Under the pieces are notes generated by a model. It saw nothing but the letters and a program-made list of their open reading frames with translations. It searched no databases and had not been told where the DNA came from. 64,000 nucleotides of DNA from Cladorhizidae sp. MBARI D1340-BT2. Its lineage: Eukaryota; Porifera; Demospongiae; Poecilosclerida; Cladorhizidae. Made by a program: the position numbers and the translations under genes. The stretch is from NCBI GenBank assembly GCA_028752905.1, contig JAQNBH010000010.1, positions 13,349,984-13,413,983 of the forward strand. Direction: 5' to 3'. Shown in pieces: positions 1 through 11,500 of this stretch (the first letter of the stretch is position 1; each line of letters begins with the position of its first letter).

Positions 1-1645
1 ACTGCATTCCAATGGTGGGGCACTTGGGGAGAAAAGTGGAAGACACAAGGACTACCACAGAATTTTTCTCTCTCCAGGAATTAAGCCTGCAGGAGTTGTG
101 GGGAGTGCCAGAAGGACAGGTATGAAGTACAACAACACAGCACCACTGTCTGGCTCCACTCCTGGTGGTCAATGAGCCATCAGTCAGATGGTGATTGACA
201 TTGTCAGGTCCCTGTTGAGGATGAAAAGTAGAAATAAGTATATGCTAACTCTAATGCACTACAGGACAAAGTACCACGATGCATTACCCCTCCAAAATAG
301 AGGTGCCATGATATAGGTAGAGGCTTTGATGGACATTTTTTCCAGTGTTGGAGTACTTCAGATGTTCTGACTGGACAAGGATCAAACCTTAAATATGCAC
401 TCATGGGGGAGTACCATCTCCTTTGAGTCAAGCACTAAAAGACCTCTCCATACCATCCACAGAAAAATGGGGCAATGGATAGGTTGCTGGCATGTTCTAG
501 CAGATAATGAGAAAAATCACTGGGTTAAGAAGGAGTGGTTTTTATCTTACTTTTTGTTTACATACAGGGAAGTGCTTCTTTCTAGCACGGGCTTCTCTCC
601 ATTTGAGCTGGCAGGTATGTTTGAGGACCTTTAGATGTGTTGAAGCGGTCTTGGGTGGTCGGATCAATTAGATTGGATTTATGGCTTCCTTAGTAATGGA
701 GATGAGGATGAGACTAAACAAGATGGGGTTCCTTGCATGGGATAATCAGAATGGGGAAAAAGAATACACAAAACTATGGTATGAGTGTTATACTGGAGCT
801 TTGATGAAGGAGGCAAGGTCCTGGTGCTGACAGAAGCTTGATCAAAGCAAGCTCTCAGCGCAGTGATAGGGTCTTGCATGGTCCTAGCCAGAGTATCATC
901 TGTGACCTATGACATCAACGTGGTCGACAGATGGAAGTGACAAAGAACTTATCCCTCGCATTTACCAGTAGCACCATTGCTGTCCGCATTATTGCTTTAA
1001 TGAAGACTCAGGAATTCAAGACGACATCATCACCATTGATACAACAGAGAGAGATGTGTAGCAACCCTTGAGAAACAGTTGTCGGTTGAAATAGCAGAAG
1101 CAGCTGATCAACCTTGTGGATCGTTAATCCTTGATATTCTCCGACATACCAAGACGGACTATGAGAGCTGAGCACACAATCGATACAGGGGGGTGGGAAC
1201 ACCATTTCATTTTGCCTCCCCCCATCCATATAGGATACCTAAAACTTGGGATGAGCAGTTAAGGAAGGAGATAAAGGCTATGATGGACCTAGATATAACA
1301 GAAGCCTCTGGGCTTCACCCATAGTAACAGTGACCCCAAACGATGCCATCCTCTGGCTCTGTATCAATTATATCAAATATACAGAGCTCAACTCTGTTAT
1401 AACATGTAGATTACCTTACCAGATGTGAAGGATTGAAAACTTGCTGGACAAACTGGGGAAAGCCGCGTATTTGTCGACATTAAATTTATCAAAAGGGTAT
1501 TAACAAGTGCTCGTCAGGCGACAGTGACAAGACAGCTTTTGTTTCGCAATATGGCAAAACAGATTCAAAACTAGGCTCAACCAAAGCTTCACTGCTGCTT
1601 ACCTGGATGAAATTTTCGTATAGAGTAATGGCTGGGACAACCACC
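1..1645 (+). mobile_element. Decayed Ty3/gypsy-type element, integrase then RT (copy 1)
   Basis: No frame stays open for long, but translated pieces are recognisable in order on the plus strand: an integrase core with a remnant like NRDAMIEVEALMDIF near 290-350 (damaged here), an integrase C-terminal stretch near 560-900, then RT pieces near 1,200-1,620. The RT pieces include an RKEIKAMMDLDI-like start, LNSVITCRLPYQM, a SKGY-like motif and AYLDEIFV, a variant of the YLDDI active-site motif. Integrase therefore precedes RT, which is the Gmr1 arrangement and not the usual gypsy order. Many stops and frameshifts show it is dead. The better-preserved 5' end is visible in copy 2. Confidence 0.7.
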
Positions 1646-1653
1646 TCCTTTAT

Positions 1654-2430
1654 GTGAGGAATGAGGGTGACATGAGAACCACAGCTCAGGCAGAATCTGA
1701 AGAGTTTACAGGTTTCAAGAATCACTTAAACAAAGTTTCACGGAAGAAAATTTCTCTTCTTCCAGTTTCTGTTGAAGGCACAGATGTAAGCGCTTTTGCA
1801 TCGATGCTTTCTGAATTGTTTGGTGCTATCAGCAAAGCATCCAGCACATACTGTCTCTCTTAAACCATAGTAAGCTTTCCCACTCCCAAGAAATAGAACA
1901 CCAGTTCTTGGTGTAAGTATTTCAACATGGCACTACAAACACTGTTCTTGCCCAATCTGTACTGTCATATTGTCAAGTTCAATAATAAGATAGCACCAGA
2001 ATTTGACAGGCAATGTATGCACAATAATAAACAATGATATTATTTTCATTTCAGCAACTCAGACTTTGTAGCTATGCTAGAAGGTACTGGATTACCTCAG
2101 TAACTTCCTCTTCGGCCAGGAATGCATCATATCCTCTTTGGGTATCTACAGGCTACCTTGATGTCTAATTATTCTTACACTTACTGAAAGCGATTTCAAG
2201 AGAGAAAGAGTTTTGGGACTTTTGTGTTTCAAAGCCAAATAGAATCAAGGTAGATATCCCATCTTTCATGTTCGTGACTAACAACTCAAACTAACTCAAG
2301 TATTATCATCCTACTGGTTATAACAACTTATTTGCTTCAGTTGAATTCAATGAATCCAGATAATTCCATATCATGATGCAATAATTGGTGTGCCGTGGTG
2401 CTGAAGGAGCTTATGCTACTACACATCCGT
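1654..2430. other. Spacer after the decayed element, copy 1
   Basis: A 69-codon open stretch at 1,654-1,863 persists in copy 2 (49,567-49,776), but its product matches nothing I recognise and it directly follows dead RT sequence. The remainder to 2,430 is AT-rich with no coding signal that I can support. Confidence 0.4.
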
Positions 2431-2435
2431 GTTGG

Positions 2436-2722
2436 TATCCACTCTCGTCTACTCTATATATCAATACACTTCACAGACAACACATCACTGGCAGTGTCCA
2501 CCCTTGTAACTCTCTGCATATCTCACTACACATTTAACATACACCACAAATATTGTCCACACTTCTCTGCATAGCACTACACATACAATATGCACCACAA
2601 AGCATAGCTACTCTTGCCTCTGCATATGCCATATACTCTATGCAAATAATAGTAATGGGCAGTGTCCACTCTTGTCTCTCTCTGCATATCTCATATACAC
2701 TAAACATACAATGCACTTGTTA
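2436..2722. repeat. Degenerate minisatellite, about 5 units (copy 1)
   Basis: Units of roughly 50-60 bp share a pattern like TGTCCAC(T)CTTGT...CTCTGCATATCTC...ACTACACATAC. They are diverged from one another. The same array is present in copy 2. Short open frames across it are by-products of the repeat. Confidence 0.65.
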
Positions 2723-3697
2723 CATGTCACAGCATAGACAAATTGTTAATGCAGATCTATTTACCATGGGTGTGCAGGTGTACCCCTCATCTAAGAGTTA
2801 CTAGAACAGGAGTTGGCCTTAAACCCCTCACCTTTTCCTCCATGTGGGAACAAAGGTGCTTGCATGGTTAGTAGGATATACACACAGAGGAAGCAGTCAT
2901 CCTACAGAATAGCTTGGAAATTAGTCTATTATTACACATTATATAGTAGTACATATTCATTTTTCTGCTATCATTACAGTGTGACAGAAGAAATGTCTCT
3001 CTCATTCTCACAATAATAATAAGTGTTGGTCATCATTTGAAAATGGACAGACCTAGGTAAAAGGAAATTAAAGGACACGCAGGTTCACATGGCAGGCCTG
3101 ATATGTTGTTTGGTACACTAGGGCTACAGCATATTCTACATGTACAGACTTGATCTAGCAAGTGGACGTGGTATTTAGTCCTTGGTTCACCATTCAGAAT
3201 ACTTTGGCACTAGCTCTATTCATAGAAGAGAATACATAGGTCCGGTCACCAATTAATAGTCCATTCAAAATATATAAGGTGCCATGTTTTCACAGAAATC
3301 CAAGTAAACAGGCTAGAGCCCTATCTATACAGAAAAGAAGCTTAGTGGTCAATGGTCAATTCTTTGTTAAGCTGATTGTAGGTATATCAAGCTTTTTATA
3401 TATATAGCTACCTCTAAAGCTAACTTCATAGAATTACCTGTTCCTAGATTCTAGTTTTAGCTATATAGCCATGAATCAAGTACTAGCTTATTGCTAGTGG
3501 AATAAGCTATAGCTATAGAAAGTGGATTCACCTGCTAGATTCAATTGCTATAAATCATCTAGCTATCTATATAGCTAAGAAGATAGTAACTATATGCATG
3601 GCTAGAACAAGACAGACACTATGTTGTTACCTACAATCATATAGCTATAGTTTATTCGTAGCTACATGTACATTTATCTTTGACTATATATATACAT
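2723..3697. other. Non-coding spacer, copy 1
   Basis: AT-rich DNA with many AGCTATA-like words from about 3,380 to 3,690. No gene or RNA was recognised. The same spacer is present in copy 2 at about 50,700-51,700. Confidence 0.5.
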
Positions 3698-3754
3698 AGC
3701 TTCGGCGTGAATCACACCTTCTATTAGACGCGCGCTTGACACACCCCCTGGTGG
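3698..3754 (+). repeat. Left inverted repeat of THAP/SWIM unit
   Basis: Pairs with 5,012-5,067 in reverse complement. It contains the conserved blocks TTCGGCGTGAATCACACC, ATTAGACGCGCG and TTGACACACCCC and ends at TGGTGG, six bases before the THAP start codon. In copy 2 the outer part of this arm is interrupted by about 245 bp of extra sequence. Confidence 0.8.
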
Positions 3755-3759
3755 ACAAG

Positions 3760-4240
3760 ATGGTTACGAGTTGTTGTGCTGTTGGCTGCAGAAACAGGAG
3801 TGGAGAACGTCCAGGGCTTGGTTTTTTCCGGTTTCCTGGTTCTCCCAAAGAAAGAGCAAAGAAATGGATACTTGCCATCAGAAGAAAATCTTGGATGCCC
3901 AAGAAATGTGGAGACCACTTTATCACAGCTAGCTAGTCTTATTATTGATAACTAGCCAGCATGATTATAAGCTAAGCTAGCTAGTTTATTAACGCGGCTG
4001 TTTCTTGTTATTTAGCTAAAGCTGGCTGTATTTTGTAGCTGTGAGCTGTGTAGTACAATGAATAATTACCGTTTTCTACCCTCTCTTTTTGTAGGCAAAC
4101 CTGTGGATATGGCTGAAAATATCGATTATGTGCCTACTGTGTTTACATTTAAGAAAGTTGATGAAGTGAAGAAAGCTACAAAGGAGGCTAGGGAGAGCCG
4201 GAGACATGCTCTCCGAATAATTCGTGATAGAGGTCATTGA
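3760..4240 (+). pseudogene. THAP-domain gene, copy 1 (splice donor lost)
   Basis: Two segments encode a THAP zinc finger, a sequence-specific DNA-binding domain. Exon 1 (3,760-3,928) begins MVTSCCAVGC and has the C2CH pattern: Cys5/6, Cys10, then Cys50-x2-His53. Exon 2 (4,095-4,240) begins after TTTTTGTAG and holds the DYVPTVF box that closes THAP domains, then a Lys/Arg-rich tail. Joined length would be 104 residues. In copy 2 exon 1 ends in CACAG followed by GTATAC. Copy 1 has lost about 7 bp there and reads CACAGCTAGC, so the donor GT is missing. The unspliced frame stops a few codons later, before the DYVPTVF box. Copy 1 is therefore probably defective, while its acceptor is unchanged. 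Confidence 0.75.
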
Positions 4241-4485
4241 TCATTGATTGCATTCAATAGTATGTTCAATAGTATGTTAATTCACAATGATGGTATGGAT
4301 GGTATAGTTGGAAATACACAAAATGAAAATACATAATTATGTAGTCGGATGTAACCGAAGTGTATCCTAGTCGTGCAGCATTTTCGACCTTGAAGAGAAC
4401 AGCCGCAACATGAGAACAACCCTCACCTAAGCTGAAATAACAATGTATCTATAAACATGCATATACACCACGTAATAATAGTTTT

Positions 4486-5028
4486 TTACCCAGCCATGCA
4501 AGTGCAGTGTGAAGATAGAATGTCACCTGCTTCCTTGATTATGATCCAGGCCTCATGTGCATTCGTAGCTGCCTTCTGACTGGGGTTCACCCAGGTCTTC
4601 AACACACAATATTTGGCTCCAGAATGACTGAACCTCCACCAAAAGAAAGTCCTTACATACCCAGACTGGAAGTAATTGTACACATCAAGTTGTTTCCAAG
4701 ATAGAAGCTGTTCCTGGGTGTATACTCCAGGTCGTTGAATGAAGTAAACAAAGATATGCCCACACTCGACCTTGGGCCAAGTGGTCATGTCTCCTGCGAA
4801 TTTAGCTCCAGGTCGTTGAATGAAGTAAACAAAGATATGCTCATCCTCTACCTTGGGCCAAGTGGTCATGTCTCCTGCGAACTTAGCCTCATTCTCGGGC
4901 TTGTAGGGGTCATCTGGTAGTGACAAGCCAACGCAGCTAAGTTTCTCAATATACCGCTTCTTTCTTTTCTCGCGCAAACTCTCAAAATAGCTACTACAGT
5001 GTTCAATGACCACCAAGGGGTGTGTCAA
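4486..5028 (-). pseudogene. SWIM-type ORF fragment, copy 1
   Basis: The 180-codon frame resembles the N-terminal part of SWIM zinc-finger proteins that often carry a YqaJ-type nuclease domain and are multi-copy in several invertebrate genomes. It has a basic RKKRYIEKL segment, a DPYKPENEAKF region, then QLDVYNYFQSGYVRTF and ends HCTCMAG, the first half of a SWIM CxC...CxH finger. A donor (GGTAAAAA) follows, so the second half should be on another exon, which I cannot find before the THAP gene. No ATG opens the frame; it runs in from the inverted repeat through a TTG. Residues of about 27 are tandemly repeated by an 81-bp duplication at 4,727-4,888. Likely a truncated gene. Confidence 0.6.
4727..4888 (-). 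repeat. 81-bp tandem duplication inside the SWIM-type ORF
   Basis: Two units, 4,727-4,807 and 4,808-4,888, each beginning CCAGGTCGTTGAATGAAG on the plus strand. The length is a multiple of three, so the duplication keeps the frame and doubles a segment containing HIFVYFIQRPG. Both copies of the segmental duplication have it, so it predates that event. Confidence 0.9.
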
Positions 5029-5067
5029 TCGCGCGTCTAATGCAGGTGTGATTCACGCCGAAGCTAT
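5012..5067 (-). repeat. Right inverted repeat of THAP/SWIM unit
   Basis: Reverse complement of 3,698-3,754 with a few mismatches. The open frame of the SWIM-type ORF extends into it, giving the same local peptide (THPLV) that lies ahead of the THAP start codon in the left arm. It is intact in copy 2 at about 53,289-53,345. Confidence 0.8.
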
Positions 5068-5235
5068 CTATACCACACCCATGACAAACCCAGTTTGATC
5101 GCTAAAAAGATTGGTAAAGAAGAACAACTCCAGTAACTAACACATTCTAGCTATTTATAGGTCACTGTTGATTTGTTCAATAGACATGGATCATTACCTG
5201 AAAACGGGGGAAAATAGTGCCGCGCTTTCTAATTG

Positions 5236-5248
5236 TATCTATATATAT
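5236..5248 (+). promoter_or_regulatory. TATA-like element upstream of aGPCR copy 1
   Basis: TATCTATATATAT lies about 90 bases before the predicted start codon. In copy 2 the TA run is shorter (CTATATCC near 53,525). The role is inferred from position only, and the transcription start is unknown. Confidence 0.3.
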
Positions 5249-5336
5249 CCTGTAGGAAATTGTCAGCAGTGGTAGGATTTCCGTTGACGCTAACGTGCCC
5301 CTGAATACTTACTCTTCATAGACCTCGAAAAGGAAT

Positions 5337-5530
5337 ATGAATCTCTGTAGTTTTACCTTGTTACTAACTGCAGTAGCCGTTGTTATCAGTTTGCCAGCTA
5401 AGCTTGCCTCAGCGCAAAATGAAAACGGAACATCATATCTTTCTTCAACTTGTCCGGAAAACGTAGCATCTCAAGGCGGAGTTCAAAGCGAAAATAGGAC
5501 TACAACACTTGACGAGCAGGACAGATTCAT
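5337..5530 (+). CDS. aGPCR copy 1 exon 1: signal peptide
   Basis: Begins ATG with MNLCSFTLLLTAVAVVISLP, a typical secretory signal with likely cleavage after ALA/SA-Q near residue 27. A short N-glycosylation-rich stretch (NGT, NRT) follows. The donor GTGAGA at 5,531 leaves phase 2, matching the phase of the exon at 10,721, which supports this being the first coding exon of the receptor. Confidence 0.75.
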
Positions 5531-8500
5531 GTGAGATGACAGTGGCTATATTTAACGTAGTAATATTAAATATATAGCGCTAGTTAAAATATTTTTTTCC
5601 ATACAAGCTAGTTTCAGTGTGAACAAAATCCTTACATTAATATTGTGTATATCCATTTTATTATACCAAGATCGTTGGATATCAAAGTTGACTTAATTTT
5701 TTTTGATTTTCCAGTTTTTCTGGAGGTAAAGATAAACAAATGAATCATAGCCATCAGAAATAGCTCTATTTAACACACATCAATAACAGGTTATCAGTTG
5801 GTGTATATATAAGGGAGACCATGCATTCTCTTTTTCACTCATGGTAATTATTATACAGGTTAGCTACTTGTAGTTACTATAATTTACAGTCACATTAAAA
5901 AATGATGTACAAGCTAGATACAAAAAATAATTACTCGAGTATCAACTTTCACCAACAACATAGTGCAAATTGCAAACTGCATATTTTCGATGGTCTAACT
6001 GTAATTAGAGCTCCTACCACCCAACCATAACAACCTCCCCCCCCCTTCCGCTTGCTCTACCCCCACTATGAATCAGGCTAGATAGAGCCATTGTTTGAAT
6101 CTAAATGCCTAGGAGCTTAGCAAAAACATAACTATAGAGCAAGGCACAGTAGCTAAAAGTCATCCATGATTGTGTAACCTTGACTATGACCTTCATAACC
6201 GACCCAATGCAGCTGAAGAGGATAAAAATAGTGTCTTGAGGTGTACTGTTACCTCAAGAAACATGATACTGTAAGGCAGCATTTTTTTAGAGCTGGGGAT
6301 GTTAGTCAGACTGTTTCTAGAGCTTAATTGGGAGATATGGAGATAGGGGTATTCTTGAGTTAAGTACATTCATTGAGAGAAACTGTCCAAATTGCATATT
6401 CTCATAAGAGAAAGGATTCGTATAGTACAAATGTATATTATTATCCAGGGAACATTTCCAGATGCTTCTGTCACACAAGGAGTGACATTGTGTTTATTTT
6501 CCCCTAACCTTTCCGTGATATTAAATGCTATATAGGTAGTATTATAGCAATGGTATGTAGATGTTGCTATCACACGAGTAACTGAAAATACTGTTACCAC
6601 ATATCCAGCTTGATTGGCTAGGAAAACAGAAAAAGCGAACTCTGTTGGCCTAGCCATAGTTGACAATCCATATTTTCCTGATATACTAAATTTAAAACAT
6701 ATAATTATGACATTGTTAGTAAGTATATTCTTTTCATTGTCCCTGCACTGCTTTTTGACAACTTGAGGATTGCTAATGAGGAATTTTATTTTCACCTAAA
6801 CTCACCATCATGCACAGCAATGATATCAATCTAATGAGATTCATCTGTGATGGCATTTGTTCATTTTTATGCTCAATCACTGTTGTACTCCCATTTCAAT
6901 TACAAAGTAAGTAATAATTATTGTAGTTATTTACTCATTCAACCAGCAGAACTCTCATGGACTCAATTGCAGAAAGGGTCAGAGCCACCAAATTTGAAGC
7001 ATGTAGCAAGTACTACTCTCTAATAGGATGTCAATATTGCTGAGGATGGCACACTGAGCTGAGTCCAATTCTTTGAGTTTTACAAAGAGTAAAATCAGGG
7101 AGAAACGCGGGGATTGCATAGTAACTTTGGCATGAAGAAGTCATGATGAAGGAGACACAAAGCATCATGTGAATAGAGATTGCTTAGCCTACTGCGAGCT
7201 CCAAGAGTTCAATCTTGGACTATATACATCTCTCAACGCCTTCCAAACCACCATAATCTGATACCAGTAGAAGGAAAGTGCTTAGGGCTCCACTGTGAGA
7301 AGTGCAAGTGAGCAGAAATCATTGGTAAGTGGAGAGAAGTGAAGGCTGCACTGTCAGATATTGTAAAGGACGAGGAGAGAGCAGCAAATAATGGTAGGAG
7401 GTGTTCACTGAGGGCTGCATTCAGCATCGCCAAGCAATAATTCTCACCAAACCATTACTCTGGTGAAGTTTTTTAAATTAATATAATACCTTTTCTGGTA
7501 TATTTGATGATATTGAAATTCACAAATAACAAAGAATAGACCATAGCACAATGTAGATTATTTGTGGAAGGGTCTTCTTGGAATAATTATAATTTCCTTC
7601 AACTAAGAGTTCGTTGAGAATTGTGATCTGACAATCACAAAAAAATAATAAATGAAAAGAACACTTTCCAACGACAACACACAAATCGTGCAGAGTTTCT
7701 GCGGGTACTTTCTAGTTGTTATTATTATTTTTATTATTTTTGTTGTTTTTGTTGTTGTTGTTTTATATGATTATATTGTTTTGGTGTTTATTTCATTTGT
7801 TATTAGATGTTATTATCTTTACTTTATTCTTCCATCCGGTTCAACAAGCTGAATGTGTGAGTCAGAAGCTCACATGAGTCTTAGCACCTCATTATTCTTT
7901 ATGAAGGCTAGACCATTATGTCGAAATATTATATTCAAGTTGATTATTAAGAAGATCATTGTAATTTTATCATGTCAATTGATAGTAAATTGAAAGATTA
8001 ATAATATTATAATTATTATTGTTCTTGTTTGATATTATTATTATAATTATCTATTATTATTATATACTACTAGATAATTATATTATTAATATTATCAGGG
8101 GGTACACTACTGCACCTTTTATTGTTTTGACAAAGGGGAAAAAAGCTAAACGTCTTAGCTAAATCATAAATCGGCATCTTTTTTAACTTCTAAATGCCTC
8201 GAATCATTTGCATAGCTAGTAACTCAGCAGTGCAAACAAAACAATTAAATTGTGCAAAGAAACAACAACCTTGAAAAATTTGTCTTCAAGGATCTATAAA
8301 TAATTTTCTTGATAATAAAAATAACATTTTCTCTTAGTGCTTTCAATAAACCATCGCATTTGGGACAATTCCTGATAAAGATTTAACCTAAACACGAAGA
8401 GAAAATATTAAGTTGATCATTAAGAATATCATTCCTTTTACACTGCCTGCTGGGAATTTATTATGAGTTTATTCAAGAACATGATTGTTTTTATCTTCTT

Positions 8501-11500
8501 CCCCATCTTGAAAAAACAATATACAGTAAATATGTTGATAGCACTTCTCTGTCAATTCTGGTTGCATAGCACTCAGAAAGCTGATAATGTTTCAAAATGT
8601 GCTTGATTGTATCAGGGAAATTCTACATGAGTGGCAGAAAAGGAACTATTTGAGAGTTAAGGAAGAGGGAAGTGTGTGTTTGTGTATCTACAGCTTAATT
8701 AAAATACATTTAGCAGCCTACTTAAACTAATTTTCTAAATTCATGATTTAGAAACAACCTCCACCCCCACTTGTCCCCAACATAAAATTAACTGCTACAA
8801 ATATATGCATAAATTAATTGCGTAAATTAATCTCACAATAAAATAGTAGATATTTTAAAGATTTTTTGTGGTTTGTTTCCCTGAAAAAATATGAAGAAAA
8901 ATTTCTTCCAAAATTGTTTATCTACAATTTTGTAATGCAGCTTTTGATGTGTGCCTGGCTAAGATAAAGCTATAGTGTGTTGGATCCAGAGAAGATGGGG
9001 TGGGTTCATTGTAGTCAAGCCACTCCACTCTTCCCTTTTAGCTTGTTTAGCTGTAGAAGATTTAGTAAGTAACTCCCAGGTGCTCAATTCCAAAAACTAG
9101 TGAAATCCAGCATTACCTAGTTCCTCACCCAAAATCTAGCTAGAAGGCAGGGAGTATAAAACTTTTGAAACTTCTACTGCCAGAAAATACTCTATCAACC
9201 CCTTAGAATCCTGTAATTCCCCCCGCCCCTCCAACTTGCTGATATATGATTACCTCAAACAATTAGCAAACAACAATTTGCTGGTGGAGATAATTATATA
9301 CATTTATTCGAATTATACCACACCAATATTACCATTCTTATGAAAGATGTTGCATAAAACATTAATCCCTGAGATATCACTGCCAGTTTTCACTTGTTTT
9401 TCATGAATATTTCTTTATGTTTAGGCATAATAGTGTTGGGCAGCTTTAAACTGTATTTTGTGTCACTTTTATTAACGTATAACACACTTAGATTCCAGTT
9501 CTGTGCCAGTTGTTCTCGTTTTACTTCCACTAAGTGGGAAGCTTGATGGTTATTTCAAATTTGTGGCTCTTAATATCTGGAACAAATCATCTACAGCTTC
9601 CAACATACTCCATCTGTTGATGTGTGATGGTGTATTACCACCCATCCCTGCTTATCACAAATATATATAATATATATTTGACATAATATTCGACTTGGAC
9701 AAAGAAAAAACCCTTTAAAACTCTGAAAATCAACAGCATAAATGAAAATCTCAAGGAGTGTGCTGGCACTACCTATTTCCTGTGACTTCCTAACACAATG
9801 CAAACTACAACTATATATATACTATAATTAAAAAAATTAAATTAAAAATCACACTGTATTTTGTTAGTGGTATTAAAGTTGGCCACTAAACTTATACATA
9901 TGTCTTTTTTTTTAAAGAGGTCTAATTGGTATTTCAATCCAATGGTTTTTGTATATTGAGGTAAAGTTAATATCCCATCTAAAACTAACTTTGGCAGCTT
10001 TATAATTTATTATCATAAACGTTGATCTAGGTCTAGCTACATCGCCTATTTAAAGCTTTATGGACATGCATGGCATGACACAGAAACCATAGCCTAAGAA
10101 TCCCTTACTGGGTCCAAAACCTTCGTGAGGACAAGATGTTCCTGATTATATGTAGTATATGTGAATAGACCCAATGGCTGCTGAGTCTATAATGTATATG
10201 GTTAGGTTGCTTATTACTGTGAACATCAACAACACCAATGAATTTGGAGGTTGGCTGAGAATCAAAAAGGTAGTCCATCTCATCGAATAAGTTTTAGTGC
10301 CTGTCTGGGGTCTAGATGAATGAGGTGGTGACAAAAGGATTATCCCAGTTTAGTTTAATATGTCAAGCTTATCTGTAACAAACATTGCTAAAATAATAAT
10401 AAAGATAGCGAGCAAGAACAGACTCTAAAATTATAGCTCTAGATATGGTGTTGACCCACGACAATTACTGATTTGGAAGGAAAAAATTATATTTGTTTCT
10501 CATATTATTATTCCATTAAATAGAGAAATTTAAATATATTTGGCTCAAACAAGGAAGCTCCACATGCACATGCATAAAAGAAGTTAAGAAAACCATAATG
10601 CTGCACAATATGTCCCACTATAAAAAGATCGAGCATAATATGTTCAGTCCTGCTTTACACACATTTTATTGCTTGATATCTTTTCATTTTGCTCTCATTT
10701 TCATACCACATCGTTTCCAGTGAAATTGAGTTCAAGTTGAAATTTGAAAAGGACCATCCATATTATATTGATCAAGGTATAAGATTAGAGGCCAGATTGA
10801 AGTCGACAGACTCCTTTGAAATCACGGATTGGACCCCTATCAGATTCTACACACCAAGTATTGAGGAGGCAAGTGACTACCGTAGTTTGGTGAAGTTGGA
10901 TTCTTCAAATATGTCTGTGACAGCTGAAGCAGGTGTGTACAACTCCACTTTCCCTCTTCTGCATATTACTGACTCTAAATTGGTTCTCATCCGTGAGTAC
11001 ATATGCGGACAACTTTTACAAAAAATTTCTGGAACATTGCAATTGGAGTTGCGCTGGATGCAGAGATTTGGAAGGAAATTAATAGACAACAATGACTCAA
11101 TATGGATCTTTGATGACGTCGAAATTAATATTTGGAATGGGACATGCTTTTTGCAATTATTGAATGAGGATTTTAGTGGAAAAGAGGAAGTGATTTTTAA
11201 ATCTTATATGGTGCTTCGAGGTGTAATACAACAGAATGTGAGTGAATTTTCAGAAATAAGCAACTTCTTGCTCTTCAATGGATCTGTCAGGGGAATTACT
11301 GTTAGGCGCTCTATAAATATTATAGTTAAACCAAGTAATACTTCTAAAGAGATAGGTAAGACTAAATTGATGTTGCTGTTGTTATTATTGTTTTATTCAT
11401 CATCATACATTTCAATGGGTCAAATTATGATTGTAAATAGCTAATTATAAAAATTAATACAAATACAAATCTCCAATTTGAAAAACTAATAATTATTAAT

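Larger units (their letters stand above)
3698..5067. mobile_element. Inverted-repeat-bounded THAP/SWIM unit (copy 1)
   Basis: The unit is bounded by a 56-bp imperfect inverted repeat: 3,698-3,754, starting TAGCTTCGGCGTGAATCACA, and 5,012-5,067 in reverse complement, with about five mismatches. A THAP-domain gene runs inward from the left repeat and a SWIM-type ORF runs inward from the right, so the two converge. Both reading frames can be traced back into the repeats. This layout suggests a DNA transposon or composite foldback. THAP domains are known from P-element and Kolobok transposases, but no transposase catalytic domain is visible here and I found no clear target duplication. Confidence 0.55.

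Noticed and set aside
7233..7433. Minus-strand frame preserved in copy 2 (55,969-56,169)
   Set aside because: Again explained by duplication; substitutions are not biased toward silent sites as far as I can see.
10146..10334. Minus-strand frame preserved in both segmental copies
   Set aside because: Preservation is explained by recent duplication. It has no domain and lies in receptor intron 1.
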